A stretch of 64,000 nt of DNA, from assembly GCA_947178125.1 (NCBI GenBank), contig CAMWXB010000007.1, positions 34,367-98,366 of the forward strand. The letters are read 5' to 3'. Made by a program: the position numbers and the translations under genes. Positions 45,446 through 54,588 of this stretch are shown in pieces (the first letter of the stretch is position 1; each line of letters starts with the position of its first letter). The notes beneath the pieces were generated by a model. The model had not been told where the DNA came from. It worked only from the letters and a program-made list of their open reading frames with translations, and made no database searches. This DNA comes from an uncultured Lachnospiraceae bacterium. Its GTDB lineage: Bacteria; Bacillota; Clostridia; Lachnospirales; Lachnospiraceae.

Positions 45446-46066
45446 TCAGTAAATTGGCGGGATATATCCGAGCCGTATCGCCTTTGTAACGGCCTGAACC
45501 GTAGACGAGACATCGAGTTTTCCGAAAATATGCTGTAAATGGTTCGAAAGGGTACGCTCGCTGATATGCAGTGCATTAGCGGTTTCCTTCCTGCTTTGCC
45601 CGACGCTGACGAGCTGAAGGACCTTTTTCTCCATATCGGTCAGTTCTTCAAGGAATCCGCTGTCTGATTCCGGGGGAAAACAATACCCGCCTTGAAAAAC
45701 ACGGGTGAGCGAAGCAATCAGATCATCCGGGGCAATATTTTTGCTTAGAAAACCACGGATGCCGAGTTTCTTTGCTTCGTGCCGGTATACGGGCAGATCG
45801 TATCCGGTCAGAATGATGATTTTTAAGGAAGGCTCCTTTTGCAGCAGTCCGGCGGCCGTTTCCAGACCATCCGTGTCGTTTGGGCGGCCGAGGTTAATAT
45901 CCATCAGAATGATGTCTATTTCCTTTTCGCGGAGTATTTTATCCAGGTCATGGACATTCTGTATGGTGTGAAAATTTTTAATTTCAAGACAATCTTCCAG
46001 CGCAATAGAAAGGCTTTTGGCAAAAAGTTCATGGTCATCGACTAATAAAATATTGATAGGAAACAT
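45446..46066 (-). CDS. NarL/LuxR-family response regulator
   Basis: The 206-residue product has the receiver pocket VDDHELF, phosphoacceptor Asp about 54 in DIILMDINLG, and a C-terminal LuxR-type helix-turn-helix (LVSVGQSRKETANALHISER, about 150-170). Its start overlaps the kinase gene by 32 nt; AAAGGAG lies directly against the ATG, so translation probably depends on coupling to the kinase. It is the last gene of the transporter operon and should regulate it. Confidence 0.93.
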   Translation of the reverse strand: MFPINILLVDDHELFAKSLSIALEDCLEIKNFHTIQNVHDLDKILREKEIDIILMDINLGRPNDTDGLETAAGLLQKEPSLKIIILTGYDLPVYRHEAKKLGIRGFLSKNIAPDDLIASLTRVFQGGYCFPPESDSGFLEELTDMEKKVLQLVSVGQSRKETANALHISERTLSNHLQHIFGKLDVSSTVQAVTKAIRLGYIPPIY

Positions 46067-47597
46067 CTCCTTTCATGGGAATTTGAATATATATGCGGAT
46101 ACCGTGAGGTGTGTTGGTTGAAAATTCGATCGTCCCTTCTATTCTGTGAAGTTGTTCCGTTATGGAAGCGATTCCTTTATGGAGCGTTCTATCCGCAGAA
46201 GTAAGACTGGCGGCATCAGCGGTTCCGTTATCACTGACTTCTAAAGTAATCAGAGCGTTTATCTGTGAGAGCGCTATCTGTGCCAGACTGCCATCCGAAT
46301 GCTTGTAGATATTGGTGAGCAGTTCTTTGATCAGCCGGTATACCAGTGTATCATAAGGCTCGACCAGAAATAGCGTGTCGGCGCAATCAAAGGATATCGC
46401 GATCGACCGTTCCGAAAAAGACTGCGAAATCGTCGTGATCAGGAAGCGGTAATTTTCCTTTAAGGTCAGATTTTTTCGGATGACCGGATGGCAGTCCTGC
46501 ATCTGGCCGCGGATGCGGGTATTCAGATTGTCGAGTGTTTCGGCGATCATGTTCTGTATATCCGGCTGTCCGGCTTTTGTCATCATATTTTTTACGGATA
46601 GAAGATCCTGTAAAATATCGTCATGAAGAAAATCCGCGAAATCTTTTTTCAGAAGTTCTTCCCGGTGCAATTGCTGGAGGGCGGCATAGTAGCTGTTTTC
46701 CCTGTCCGGGCGGATACAGCCTTTTTCCAGATTCCATCCCAAAAGGATATTGCACAGATACAGGAAAGCGGCAAACGCATTGACCCAAAGGAGCAGCCAG
46801 GCATAACCGCCGCCTGTCAGTATGGTCAACAGCCCGAGTAGTAAAAGCGATGTGCAGAGGATGAAAAAGGCCTGCTTTCTGCTGAAAAAAGAAGAAAGCG
46901 GGAAGGTATGACGGGTTTTGTATACGATGCCGTGAATGCTCATACAGAACAGGCAAAGTGGCAGATAAACTCCAAAATTGGAAATATGGCCGGGGATTCC
47001 TGCTGTGGCGAAGATATAAAGTAAAAAGACGGTGATCGTTATCAGGGCAGAGAACAAAAAACAGTTTCGTTCGGATTTCAGAACAAAAACGGTCCGTTTC
47101 CGGTGATAGAGCATAAGAAACAAAAAAACACTCCAGCCTGCCAGAAATTGTATGCCATAGAAGCAGGCATATACCCGGCCGGAGATACAGAGGCTGGCAA
47201 GGGCCGCAATGCAGGTCATGAGGAATACGATGTTTGTCAGTCTGCGGAAGCGGTAAGCGCTTTCTTGAAAGAAGAACAGCAGGGCGAACCGGATGGACAG
47301 ATAGCATATGAGCGGACTGAGGGCGGCAAAAGCGAGATTTCCGGAGATGTTTTTTCCTGAGGCAAGAAGAAGATACCAGCTGTCTGCGGCCAACAGGCCG
47401 CAGAAACGCGAAACGACTTTATTGTTTCCGGGGCTGCATGCGCTGATGCAGGCACTGTCCATCAACAGGAGCGAGGATAAGGACAATGCGAAGATGCCGT
47501 TCGTTTCGATTGTTCCTGCATCTATATAACAGCATGTATAGAGAAGGAAGAAAATATAATTTGTCCACAAAAGCAGTTTACAGGTCATTTCTTTCAT
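46035..47597 (-). CDS. NarL-type sensor histidine kinase (HisKA_3)
   Basis: The 520-residue protein has seven or eight hydrophobic segments (about 10-290), then a HisKA_3 H-box FLHDDILQDLLS and an ATPase domain with N-box LIKELLTNIYKHSDG and late SDNGTADAAS. The many membrane segments without an external domain suggest sensing within the membrane or through the transporter. It overlaps the permease gene by 4 nt (ATGA) and the regulator by 32 nt. Confidence 0.9.
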   Translation of the reverse strand: MKEMTCKLLLWTNYIFFLLYTCCYIDAGTIETNGIFALSLSSLLLMDSACISACSPGNNKVVSRFCGLLAADSWYLLLASGKNISGNLAFAALSPLICYLSIRFALLFFFQESAYRFRRLTNIVFLMTCIAALASLCISGRVYACFYGIQFLAGWSVFLFLMLYHRKRTVFVLKSERNCFLFSALITITVFLLYIFATAGIPGHISNFGVYLPLCLFCMSIHGIVYKTRHTFPLSSFFSRKQAFFILCTSLLLLGLLTILTGGGYAWLLLWVNAFAAFLYLCNILLGWNLEKGCIRPDRENSYYAALQQLHREELLKKDFADFLHDDILQDLLSVKNMMTKAGQPDIQNMIAETLDNLNTRIRGQMQDCHPVIRKNLTLKENYRFLITTISQSFSERSIAISFDCADTLFLVEPYDTLVYRLIKELLTNIYKHSDGSLAQIALSQINALITLEVSDNGTADAASLTSADRTLHKGIASITEQLHRIEGTIEFSTNTPHGIRIYIQIPMKGDVSYQYFISR

Positions 47598-49651
47598 GTT
47601 CGGGCCTTTCTGTCATGATGCCTGTCATCGCAGTAAACTGCTCTGACATGGGGAATTAGTGTATAGCAGGTGTGTATCGTAAGTAAATAGTATAATAAAT
47701 AGAAGAAAGCGGTCAATAGGATTGCGAGCAGCGTCGGAAGGAATTGGGCAGGATTACTGCCGAGCAGATTCTGCATCAATCCGGTTTTATAAACGAGTGT
47801 TGCAAAAAGGCAGTCCAACAGACCGAATGCAAAGGGAATCATGAAGAACGGAAATACCTGTTTTCGGATGATTTTCCGGAGCGCTTTGCCGGAATAGCCC
47901 ATTTTCCATAGCATTTCATAATCGGCTTTGGAATCGGCGGCCGTGGAGATATTATTAAAATATAGGATACTTCCAACAGCAGTAAAAAAGAGGATAACGA
48001 GAAAGCCGATGAGCAGAAAGGTGGAACTGCTCAGGGAGAATATCTCATGGATTCTGTGAGAACTGCCCTGTAAATACGGACTGTCATGCAGAAGTTCTTT
48101 CAGTTCGGCGTATAAGGGCTCGTTATCTTTTATTGCATGTCCGTTTATGCTGAGGATACTTGTTTCCGGTGTATATTCTTTTTGGAGCATCGAATAAACG
48201 GCATCGCTGACGATCAGGGTTCCGACGCTGTTGGCAAAAGAGACAGGATTGTTGAGTGTGGTTTCTTTCACGATTAGAGAAAGCGTATTTTCGCCGATGA
48301 CCACAGGGTAGATGTCTCCTTTTTCATCGGAACCGTCCTGGTTCGGTTGGTATTTTACCAAAATACATTCTGCTTCCTGCAATCCGGTAAGCTGTCCGGC
48401 AATGCGGTGTTTTCCCTGCGCATTGAGAAGTGCGAGATAGTCTGTATAGGAAATACATTCAAAGCCGGGAGTTCTCAGAAGCTTTTCATTTTCGGAATCG
48501 CCTTTTGCCGTGTTGACATGATACTCCATCGGGAGTCCGTCTGCCGGAGAGGTGATTTTGTAAACATCGGTTCGTAGAAAGCTGATGTCTTTCATGTCGG
48601 CATATTTCCCGACGGTCAGCTTAATTTCTTCTGTCTGTTGATCGTTTTCAATGCGGCATTCCAGTTCTGAGGGCGCCATCCGGGATACCGCGGCAACGGG
48701 ATAATAAAGTGACAGGGCCATGATGCTTGATATGGTCAGGGCGGCGGCCGAAAGCAGTGTCAGCATGATGAGCGTTCTTGCGTTGGTGCGGATACGATAG
48801 ATAAAATTAGGGGTTGTAATGATCCGGGTACCGGTGTAAAAGGCCTTTACATTTTTCCGGCGCTTTCCGACGACATAGGGAAGAAAGGCCGAGATGAAAA
48901 AGACCGTTCCGATGACGATGAGCATCATGGTCAGCATACCGACGACATAAAAGCCGATGGAGAACCAGACGGATTTCGTGCCTCTGACGATATCCAGCGC
49001 CAGACCGTAGCCGGATAAGATTATGATGAGGCCGAGCAGGGCGGGAAGCCTGCGGGGCGTCAGATTTTTTTCTGCTTTTTTCTCAAAGCGGATGAGTCCC
49101 ATCAACGAGATTTTCAGCAGAAACCGGCCGTTGGATAAGACCAGTATGAAAATGACCAGAAAGACGAAGCAAACGGTCCTCCTGACGGCAGAAGGCTGGA
49201 AGAACGGTATTTTTGCGGTATCTATCGAAAGACCGAGGAGTGCGGAAATACCGAAAACAATTCCTTTATGGGCTGCGGCGCCCAAAACAAGCCCGATAAC
49301 AAGGGCGAAGCCGCATATGAAAAGGTTTTCAAAAGCAAGCAGCTGCAATATGGCGGATTTCCGGCAGCCAAGCAGGGCGTAGATGCCCAGTTCTTTTGTG
49401 CGCTGCTTTAAAAAGAAGCGATTGGAGTAGGACATATAAAACACGACAAATATCATCAAAAATACGGAAATGGTATTGCACATCGATTCGACCCGGCCGT
49501 TTTCAGAGATTTTTTCCAGCATGACATGGTTCATGGAAAAGGAGGTAAAAGAGAAAAAAATCGTGATAACGAGCGAGACGGAAAATAGATAGAGCGCGTA
49601 AAATGATAATTTTTGGGAAAGGTTTTTGTAGGCAAAAGATAATGGATTCAT
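47594..49651 (-). CDS. BceB-type ABC transporter permease
   Basis: The 685-residue protein has about ten hydrophobic segments. A large extracellular domain of about 200 residues lies between segments 8 and 9 (about 330-540), the BceB layout for peptide antibiotic resistance. The start overlaps the ATPase stop by 4 nt, and its stop overlaps the kinase start. It partners the ATPase at 49648-50415. BceB-type systems usually carry an OmpR-type regulator; here the partner is NarL-type. Confidence 0.92.
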   Translation of the reverse strand: MNPLSFAYKNLSQKLSFYALYLFSVSLVITIFFSFTSFSMNHVMLEKISENGRVESMCNTISVFLMIFVVFYMSYSNRFFLKQRTKELGIYALLGCRKSAILQLLAFENLFICGFALVIGLVLGAAAHKGIVFGISALLGLSIDTAKIPFFQPSAVRRTVCFVFLVIFILVLSNGRFLLKISLMGLIRFEKKAEKNLTPRRLPALLGLIIILSGYGLALDIVRGTKSVWFSIGFYVVGMLTMMLIVIGTVFFISAFLPYVVGKRRKNVKAFYTGTRIITTPNFIYRIRTNARTLIMLTLLSAAALTISSIMALSLYYPVAAVSRMAPSELECRIENDQQTEEIKLTVGKYADMKDISFLRTDVYKITSPADGLPMEYHVNTAKGDSENEKLLRTPGFECISYTDYLALLNAQGKHRIAGQLTGLQEAECILVKYQPNQDGSDEKGDIYPVVIGENTLSLIVKETTLNNPVSFANSVGTLIVSDAVYSMLQKEYTPETSILSINGHAIKDNEPLYAELKELLHDSPYLQGSSHRIHEIFSLSSSTFLLIGFLVILFFTAVGSILYFNNISTAADSKADYEMLWKMGYSGKALRKIIRKQVFPFFMIPFAFGLLDCLFATLVYKTGLMQNLLGSNPAQFLPTLLAILLTAFFYLLYYLLTIHTCYTLIPHVRAVYCDDRHHDRKART

Positions 49652-50415
49652 TTGAGGGAGCCTCCTGTTCTTGTCGTGTCCGATTTGGCGATTTCTGCGG
49701 CGATGGCTTCATAGAATTCATGCCTGTCGGAACCGCCTTTGGATAATTCTTTGAGGATACATCCGTCCCGAAAAATTAAAATACGGTTGGCGAAGCTTGC
49801 GGCATAGGCGTCATGTGTGACCATCAGAATTGTTGTATGCAGTTCCTGATTGGCGTTGAGCAGGGTGGTCAGAAGTTCCGTGGCGGAACTGGAATCCAGA
49901 GCCCCGGTAGGTTCATCGGCGAATAAGATGCTCGGATGCTTGATGATTGCCCGGATGGCCGATGCCCTTTGCCGCTGTCCGCCGGAGAGCTCGCACGGAT
50001 ATTTATCGAGTTGTGATGCGATGCCAAATCTTTTGGCGAAATCCCGGACATTTTTTTCGATTTTTGCCGGCGGAACCTTTAAGAGCGCCAGCGGAACCGA
50101 TATATTTTCCCGAATGGTGAGACTGTCGAGCAGAAAATATTCCTGAAAGATGAATCCAAGATTATTTTTGCGGAAATCGGCGGCGGCCGTGGCGCTGAGG
50201 TTTTTCAGGTCTGTGCCGTTGATGCGGATTTCCCCGCCGGTCGGCGTATCGATGGTGGAAAGAACGTTGAGAAGCGTCGTTTTTCCGGAGCCGGATGCTC
50301 CCATAATGCTGATGAATTCACCGTTTTCCACGCTGAAAGATACTTTGTTAAGACTTGGCCGTTTGGCATTTTCGTAGGTTTTCGTTACTTCTTTGGCTTT
50401 TAGTAATACAGTCAT
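49648..50415 (-). CDS. BceA-type ABC transporter ATP-binding protein
   Basis: The 255-residue ATPase has Walker A GASGSGKTT, Q-loop FIFQEYFLLDS, signature LSGGQRQRASAIRA, Walker B ILFADEPTGALDS and switch His in MVTHDAYAA. The ATG at 50415 follows GGAGG with 6 nt spacing; a frame to 50505 lacks a site. It is the first gene of a four-gene operon with the permease, kinase and regulator. Confidence 0.95.
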   Translation of the reverse strand: MTVLLKAKEVTKTYENAKRPSLNKVSFSVENGEFISIMGASGSGKTTLLNVLSTIDTPTGGEIRINGTDLKNLSATAAADFRKNNLGFIFQEYFLLDSLTIRENISVPLALLKVPPAKIEKNVRDFAKRFGIASQLDKYPCELSGGQRQRASAIRAIIKHPSILFADEPTGALDSSSATELLTTLLNANQELHTTILMVTHDAYAASFANRILIFRDGCILKELSKGGSDRHEFYEAIAAEIAKSDTTRTGGSLK

Positions 50416-50593
50416 TGTAATCCTCCGTTTCTGGTCAGTTTTTTGCTTTGTTCGTGTTTTCATTGTACGGGAGCGGGGCGGAAAAAGAATGAGTAAATCC
50501 GGCATATTTGAAGCACATATTTTGTGTCAGGATAGACCTTGAAAGAATCATATGATAAAATAGGAATACAATTCATAAAGGGTTCGTATTCAC

Positions 50594-50674
50594 AGACAAA
50601 CTTGTTTGTCTTGCGAATATTGGTGTCAGGACGCTTTCAGCGTTGACTCAAAGTTCGCAGGTTGAGAAGAAAGG
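50594..50674 (+). ncRNA. Family 3 structured leader, copy 2
   Basis: AGACAAAC/GTTTGTCT (50594-50611) is followed by GCGAA (50613) / TTCGC (50654-50658), which encloses GTGTCA...TGACTC and ACGC/GCGT. It ends in GCAGGTTGAGAAGAAAGG, the ribosome binding site of the next gene. Its sequence matches copy 1 at 31944, with compensated changes in the first stem and in the GTC/GAC pair. Confidence 0.75.
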
Positions 50675-50687
50675 TATGGTTATTGAT

Positions 50688-52373
50688 ATGAAAAGGTCGG
50701 TCGGAATTGGGAATCAGGATTTTGCAAAGATTATTACAAACAATATTTTTTATGTGGATAAAACACTGTTTATCAAAGAATGGTGGGAAAATAACGATGC
50801 GGTGACGCTGATTACCCGGCCCCGGCGTTTTGGAAAAACGCTGAATATGAGCATGGTCGAGCGTTTTCTGTCGGTGAAATATGCCGGGCAGGGCGAAATT
50901 TTTGAGGGACTGAATATCTGGAAAGAAGAAAGGTATCGGAACTTGCAGGGGACTTATCCTGTCATCAGTCTTTCCTTTGCAAATGTAAAGGAGAACACTT
51001 ATGAAGGGGTGAAAATAAGACTCTGTCAGATTCTTTCGGATTTATATATGAAGAATGATTTTTTGAAAGACAGCGGTGTTCTGAAAGAGAAGGAAAAGGA
51101 GTATTTTGACAGGGTCTCTGAAAAAATGGATGAAATCGATGCCGCCATCTCTTTGCATAGAATGTGCGATTTTATGCAGAGATATTACGGGAAAAATCCG
51201 GTCATTCTTCTGGATGAATATGATACGCCGATGCAGGAGGCATATGTCAACGGCTATTGGAAAGAAATTGTAGCGTTTATGAGAAATCTGTTCAATTCGA
51301 CCTTTAAGACAAATCCGTTTCTGGATAAGGCAATCATGACGGGTATTACGCGGGTCAGTAAAGAAAGTATCTTTTCAGATTTAAATAATCTTGAAGTAGT
51401 GACAACGACCTCGGATAAATATGCGGATTTGTTTGGTTTTACACAAAGAGAGGTATCCGATGCTCTGTGTGAGTTTGGATTGTCCGAAATGGAAGAGTGT
51501 GTTAAAGACTGGTACGATGGCTTTACATTTGGGAAAAGAGCGGATATATATAACCCTTGGTCAATCATCAATTTTCTTGATAAAAAGAAACTTTCGACAT
51601 ACTGGGCAAACACTAGCAGCAATGGCCTTGTCAGCAAGCTGATACGCGAAGGCAGCAAGGATGTAAAAATGATCATGGAGAATTTGCTGGACGGAGGAAC
51701 GCTTCATACGAAGATAGACGAGCAGATTGTATTCGATCAGCTTGACCACAACGAATATGCGATATGGAGTCTGCTGCTCGCGAGCGGGTATCTGAAGGTA
51801 GAGCAGCATACGATGGATGGGGATACCGGAAAAGAAGAATATGTTCTGAAACTGACGAACAAAGAAGTCCGGCTGATGTTCGGGAACATGATAGAAGGAT
51901 GGTTCAAAAACTATTCTCCGGCGTATAACGATTTCATCAAGGCGTTGCTGTTGGATGATAAAAAAGCGATGAATCATTACATGAATAAAGTTGCCCTTGA
52001 GACTTTCAGTAACTTTGACGCCGGAAACAGGCCTTCCGAAAGTGCGGAGCCGGAACGTTTTTATCATGGATTTGTGCTGGGACTCATGATAGAATTGTCA
52101 GATCGGTATACAATCATCTCGAACAGGGAGAGCGGTTTCGGACGTTATGATGTGATGCTCAAACCGAAGAACAGCACGGATGATGCCATTCTGATAGAGT
52201 TTAAAGTGCATGACCCGGAAGATGAGAAAACATTGAAAGATACAGTCGATGCGGCGCTTTTACAGATAGAAGAAAAACATTATGCGGCATCCCTTGAGGC
52301 GGAAGGGATTTCGGCGGAGCGCATCAGGAAATATGGCTTTGCATTTGAGGGAAAAAAGGTGCTGATCGGGTAA
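50688..52373 (+). CDS. AAA-ATPase-like protein with PD-(D/E)XK nuclease domain
   Basis: The 561-residue product has the AAA-ATPase_like motif [14 protein letters not shown] (about residues 38-51), then [15 protein letters not shown] as Walker B. The C-terminus has [10 protein letters not shown] and [10 protein letters not shown], a PD-(D/E)XK nuclease. Relatives are common in gut anaerobes, sometimes as multi-copy families. Its leader is family 3 copy 2. The ATG at 50688 is 13 nt from AAAGG; an ATG at 50676 is 1 nt from it. Confidence 0.9.
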   Translation: MKRSVGIGNQDFAKIITNNIFYVDKTLFIKEWWENNDAVTLITRPRRFGKTLNMSMVERFLSVKYAGQGEIFEGLNIWKEERYRNLQGTYPVISLSFANVKENTYEGVKIRLCQILSDLYMKNDFLKDSGVLKEKEKEYFDRVSEKMDEIDAAISLHRMCDFMQRYYGKNPVILLDEYDTPMQEAYVNGYWKEIVAFMRNLFNSTFKTNPFLDKAIMTGITRVSKESIFSDLNNLEVVTTTSDKYADLFGFTQREVSDALCEFGLSEMEECVKDWYDGFTFGKRADIYNPWSIINFLDKKKLSTYWANTSSNGLVSKLIREGSKDVKMIMENLLDGGTLHTKIDEQIVFDQLDHNEYAIWSLLLASGYLKVEQHTMDGDTGKEEYVLKLTNKEVRLMFGNMIEGWFKNYSPAYNDFIKALLLDDKKAMNHYMNKVALETFSNFDAGNRPSESAEPERFYHGFVLGLMIELSDRYTIISNRESGFGRYDVMLKPKNSTDDAILIEFKVHDPEDEKTLKDTVDAALLQIEEKHYAASLEAEGISAERIRKYGFAFEGKKVLIG

Positions 52374-52398
52374 GCGCAGAGCAATAGGCGGAGGGACT

Positions 52399-52875
52399 AT
52401 GAGAAGAAAAGACAGGGAAGTAACAGATATTGATGAAATCAGGAATATATTAGATGCGTGCAAGACGGCCAGTATAGCCATGATAGACGGCGATATGCCT
52501 TATGTCGTGCCATTAAGTTATGGCTATGAGCTGAATGGCGGCAGTCTGGTGCTGTATTTTCACTGTGCCAAAGAAGGAAGAAAGCTGGAAATTTTGAAAC
52601 GGAATCCGAAAGTCTGTTTTGCTGTTTTTCAGGAAGGGGAACCGCTATATGCGGAGAAGGCACCCTGCAGTTCGGGATATTATTATTCCAGCGTCATCGG
52701 GGACGGTATTGCGTCGCTTATAGAGGATTCTGCCGGAAAGCGGTATGCTTTACAGAAAATGTTCGCACAGCAGGCGGGTAAGACAATAGAGTTTACCGAG
52801 GCGCAGGCAGATACCGTGTGCGTATTTCAGATCGTTTCCGAGACGTATACGGGGAAACGGAAAGAAAAGAAGTAG
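52399..52875 (+). CDS. Pyridoxamine 5'-phosphate oxidase-like flavin-binding protein (NimA type)
   Basis: The 158-residue product has the split-barrel fold pattern ACKTASIAMIDGDMPYVVPL, then LYFHCAKEGRKLEIL, as in NimA-like proteins that bind FMN or coenzyme. It has SSVIGDGIA later. The reaction is unknown; relatives include nitroimidazole reductases. The start follows GGCGGAGGGA. It lies 25 nt after the ATPase stop with no terminator between. Confidence 0.85.
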   Translation: MRRKDREVTDIDEIRNILDACKTASIAMIDGDMPYVVPLSYGYELNGGSLVLYFHCAKEGRKLEILKRNPKVCFAVFQEGEPLYAEKAPCSSGYYYSSVIGDGIASLIEDSAGKRYALQKMFAQQAGKTIEFTEAQADTVCVFQIVSETYTGKRKEKK

Positions 52876-52899
52876 GAGAGGAAGAAATGAGCTGACCCT

Positions 52900-53457
52900 T
52901 CACGCGGCCAGCTTTTTCTTCGTTTGACTGATCGTACAGATATAACGTAGCAACAGCTTCCAGGCCCCTCTTCCAAGTAGTAGTAAAACAGCGCCCATCA
53001 CGACCGAATAAAGAAAAGTAAATGCGGGCGAAAGCGTCATGGTACCGAATTGCGCGACCACAAAGGGAACATCGTATCCGAACAGAGAGCCGATGAATTT
53101 GACCAGCCCGGCAGCAGGCGCGATGGCGCCGCAGAGAAGGAACATCGGCGCGGTAATGCCGAGGATTGGAACGATGAACATGCCAGAAAAACCCGTTAAG
53201 CTGTAAAAAGCAAAGACCGTCAGGAACCTGTTCAGGCTGAAGTCGTTTCCTTTTGCAATAAAATCGCCGAGATACGCTTTGGCGAGTTCTTTGGGTGCGC
53301 CCAGCCGTTCCAGTATCTGCGCTTCGGGAAGCTGTTCGCTTTCCATTTCCAGAATCGAACTTTTGATTTCTTTGATGATATCGGCCCGTTCCGATGCCGG
53401 AAGCGGACGCAGGTGCTTGTCAATGGTGTTCAGGTAGGTTTCAAATGCTGCATTCAT
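52900..53457 (-). CDS. HAAS-domain/DUF1700-like membrane protein
   Basis: The 185-residue product has an N-terminal HAAS-like domain (MNAAFETYLNTIDKHLRPL, then ILERLGAPKELAKAYL). Hydrophobic segments follow (about 75-180). Such proteins are usually encoded with a PadR regulator, as here. The ATG at 53457 is chosen; a TTG at 53466 overlaps the PadR stop and is closer to AAAGGAG. The spacer of the chosen start is 13 nt. Confidence 0.83.
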   Translation of the reverse strand: MNAAFETYLNTIDKHLRPLPASERADIIKEIKSSILEMESEQLPEAQILERLGAPKELAKAYLGDFIAKGNDFSLNRFLTVFAFYSLTGFSGMFIVPILGITAPMFLLCGAIAPAAGLVKFIGSLFGYDVPFVVAQFGTMTLSPAFTFLYSVVMGAVLLLLGRGAWKLLLRYICTISQTKKKLAA

Positions 53458-53462
53458 TTTTA

Positions 53463-53822
53463 TCAAGAAGCTCCTTTCTTTGTTTCAGTGGTTTTCCTTT
53501 TTAAATCGGATATGGTATCCGATAAATTCTGCCATTCGTCGTTCATGGCCTGTAAGTAAGCGCAGCCTTCTGACGTCAGGGAATAATATTTGCGCGGCGG
53601 CAGTCCTTCTGCGGAATCCTGCCAGACGGACTGCAGATATCCTTCTTTCTGCAGTCTCCGCAGTAACGGATACACGGTGCTTTCCGTCGAAGCAATGGTC
53701 GGATATGCGCTCAATTTCTGTAAGATTTCGTATCCGTAACAGGTCTTTCGGCTCAGCATGAGCAAAATACAGTATTCCAGTGTACCCCGTATGATCTGGG
53801 ATTTCCATTTGTCTAAGTCCAT
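53463..53822 (-). CDS. PadR-family transcriptional regulator
   Basis: The 119-residue winged-helix protein has RGTLEYCILLMLSRKTCYGY, then STVYPLLRRLQKEGYL and the wing GLPPRKYYSLT. PadR proteins repress small export or membrane genes. Its promoter region holds palindromes TAGTACATCGTACTA and AGTACT that overlap the -10 and spacer, so it probably represses itself and the membrane gene that follows. Confidence 0.93.
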   Translation of the reverse strand: MDLDKWKSQIIRGTLEYCILLMLSRKTCYGYEILQKLSAYPTIASTESTVYPLLRRLQKEGYLQSVWQDSAEGLPPRKYYSLTSEGCAYLQAMNDEWQNLSDTISDLKRKTTETKKGAS

Positions 53823-53848
53823 ATAAATTCTCCAAGCTGCTTTTAATA

Positions 53849-53883
53849 TAGTACATCGTACTACATAGTACTGTGTATGTCAA
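53849..53883 (-). promoter_or_regulatory. PadR promoter with operators
   Basis: On the reverse strand TTGACA (53883-53878), 17 bp and TACGAT (53860-53855). The palindrome TAGTACATCGTACTA (53849-53863) covers the -10, and AGTACT lies at 53867-53872 in the spacer. This is a typical PadR autoregulatory site. Confidence 0.75.
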
Positions 53884-53958
53884 TAGTAGTAATAAAATTT
53901 TTTTTACTTTTTAATGGTGCACCCATACATCCTCAACGGTCCTGCTTATAACGTTGCA

Positions 53959-53987
53959 TTGTAAATGACGAAAAATTATTTTATAAT
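53959..53987 (+). promoter_or_regulatory. Promoter of the DUF3788-like gene
   Basis: TTGTAA (53959-53964), a 17-bp spacer and TATAAT (53982-53987) lie 34 nt before the start at 54022. Confidence 0.75.
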
Positions 53988-54021
53988 AAAAAGTACATAT
54001 CAGGAGTCAGGGGGAGTCTTT

Positions 54022-54435
54022 ATGTACGAGAGGATGCTTGATAAACAGATAATGCCTGCTATGGCGGAGATGACAGGATTCTGTGGTGAGAACGGAGAAA
54101 GGTTTTCCGCGCTGAATGCGTGGTTGACGTCTGCCTTTCATACAGAGCAGAAAATCGTGTTCCCTTATGGCAATAAGTATGGCTGGGGAATCTCCCATAA
54201 AAAGAAAAGTAAACTGATCTGTAATGTTTTTGCCGAAGACAATGCATTCACTGTCATGATGAGATTATCAAATAAACAATACAGTACCGTTTACGATAAG
54301 CTTCATAAATATACGCAGGAATATATTGATAATAAATATCTCTGTGGCGATGGGGGATGGATACAATACCGCATTACATGTAAGGAGCATTTTGACGATA
54401 TCAAAACATTGTTATCCGTAAAATGTTCATCATAA
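54022..54435 (+). CDS. DUF3788-like protein
   Basis: The 137-residue product resembles DUF3788: KYGWGISHKKKSK, then NVFAEDNAFTVMMRLSNKQY, and a late YLCGDGGWIQYRI. Function is unknown, and the protein is probably cytoplasmic. The ATG at 54022 has GGGGGAG about 5 nt upstream. It has its own promoter. Confidence 0.8.
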   Translation: MYERMLDKQIMPAMAEMTGFCGENGERFSALNAWLTSAFHTEQKIVFPYGNKYGWGISHKKKSKLICNVFAEDNAFTVMMRLSNKQYSTVYDKLHKYTQEYIDNKYLCGDGGWIQYRITCKEHFDDIKTLLSVKCSS

Positions 54436-54588
54436 TCGTATTATGGACTTCCCCTTTACCGAAAAGTGAACAGTAACCGGCAATTTTTCCAAATCATAAA
54501 AATTTACAAAAAAACCATAAATATCCTTCTCCTCATCCGTATGTATTATATCAGGCGAAAACATACAGGGAAAAGGGAGGAAGGTATT

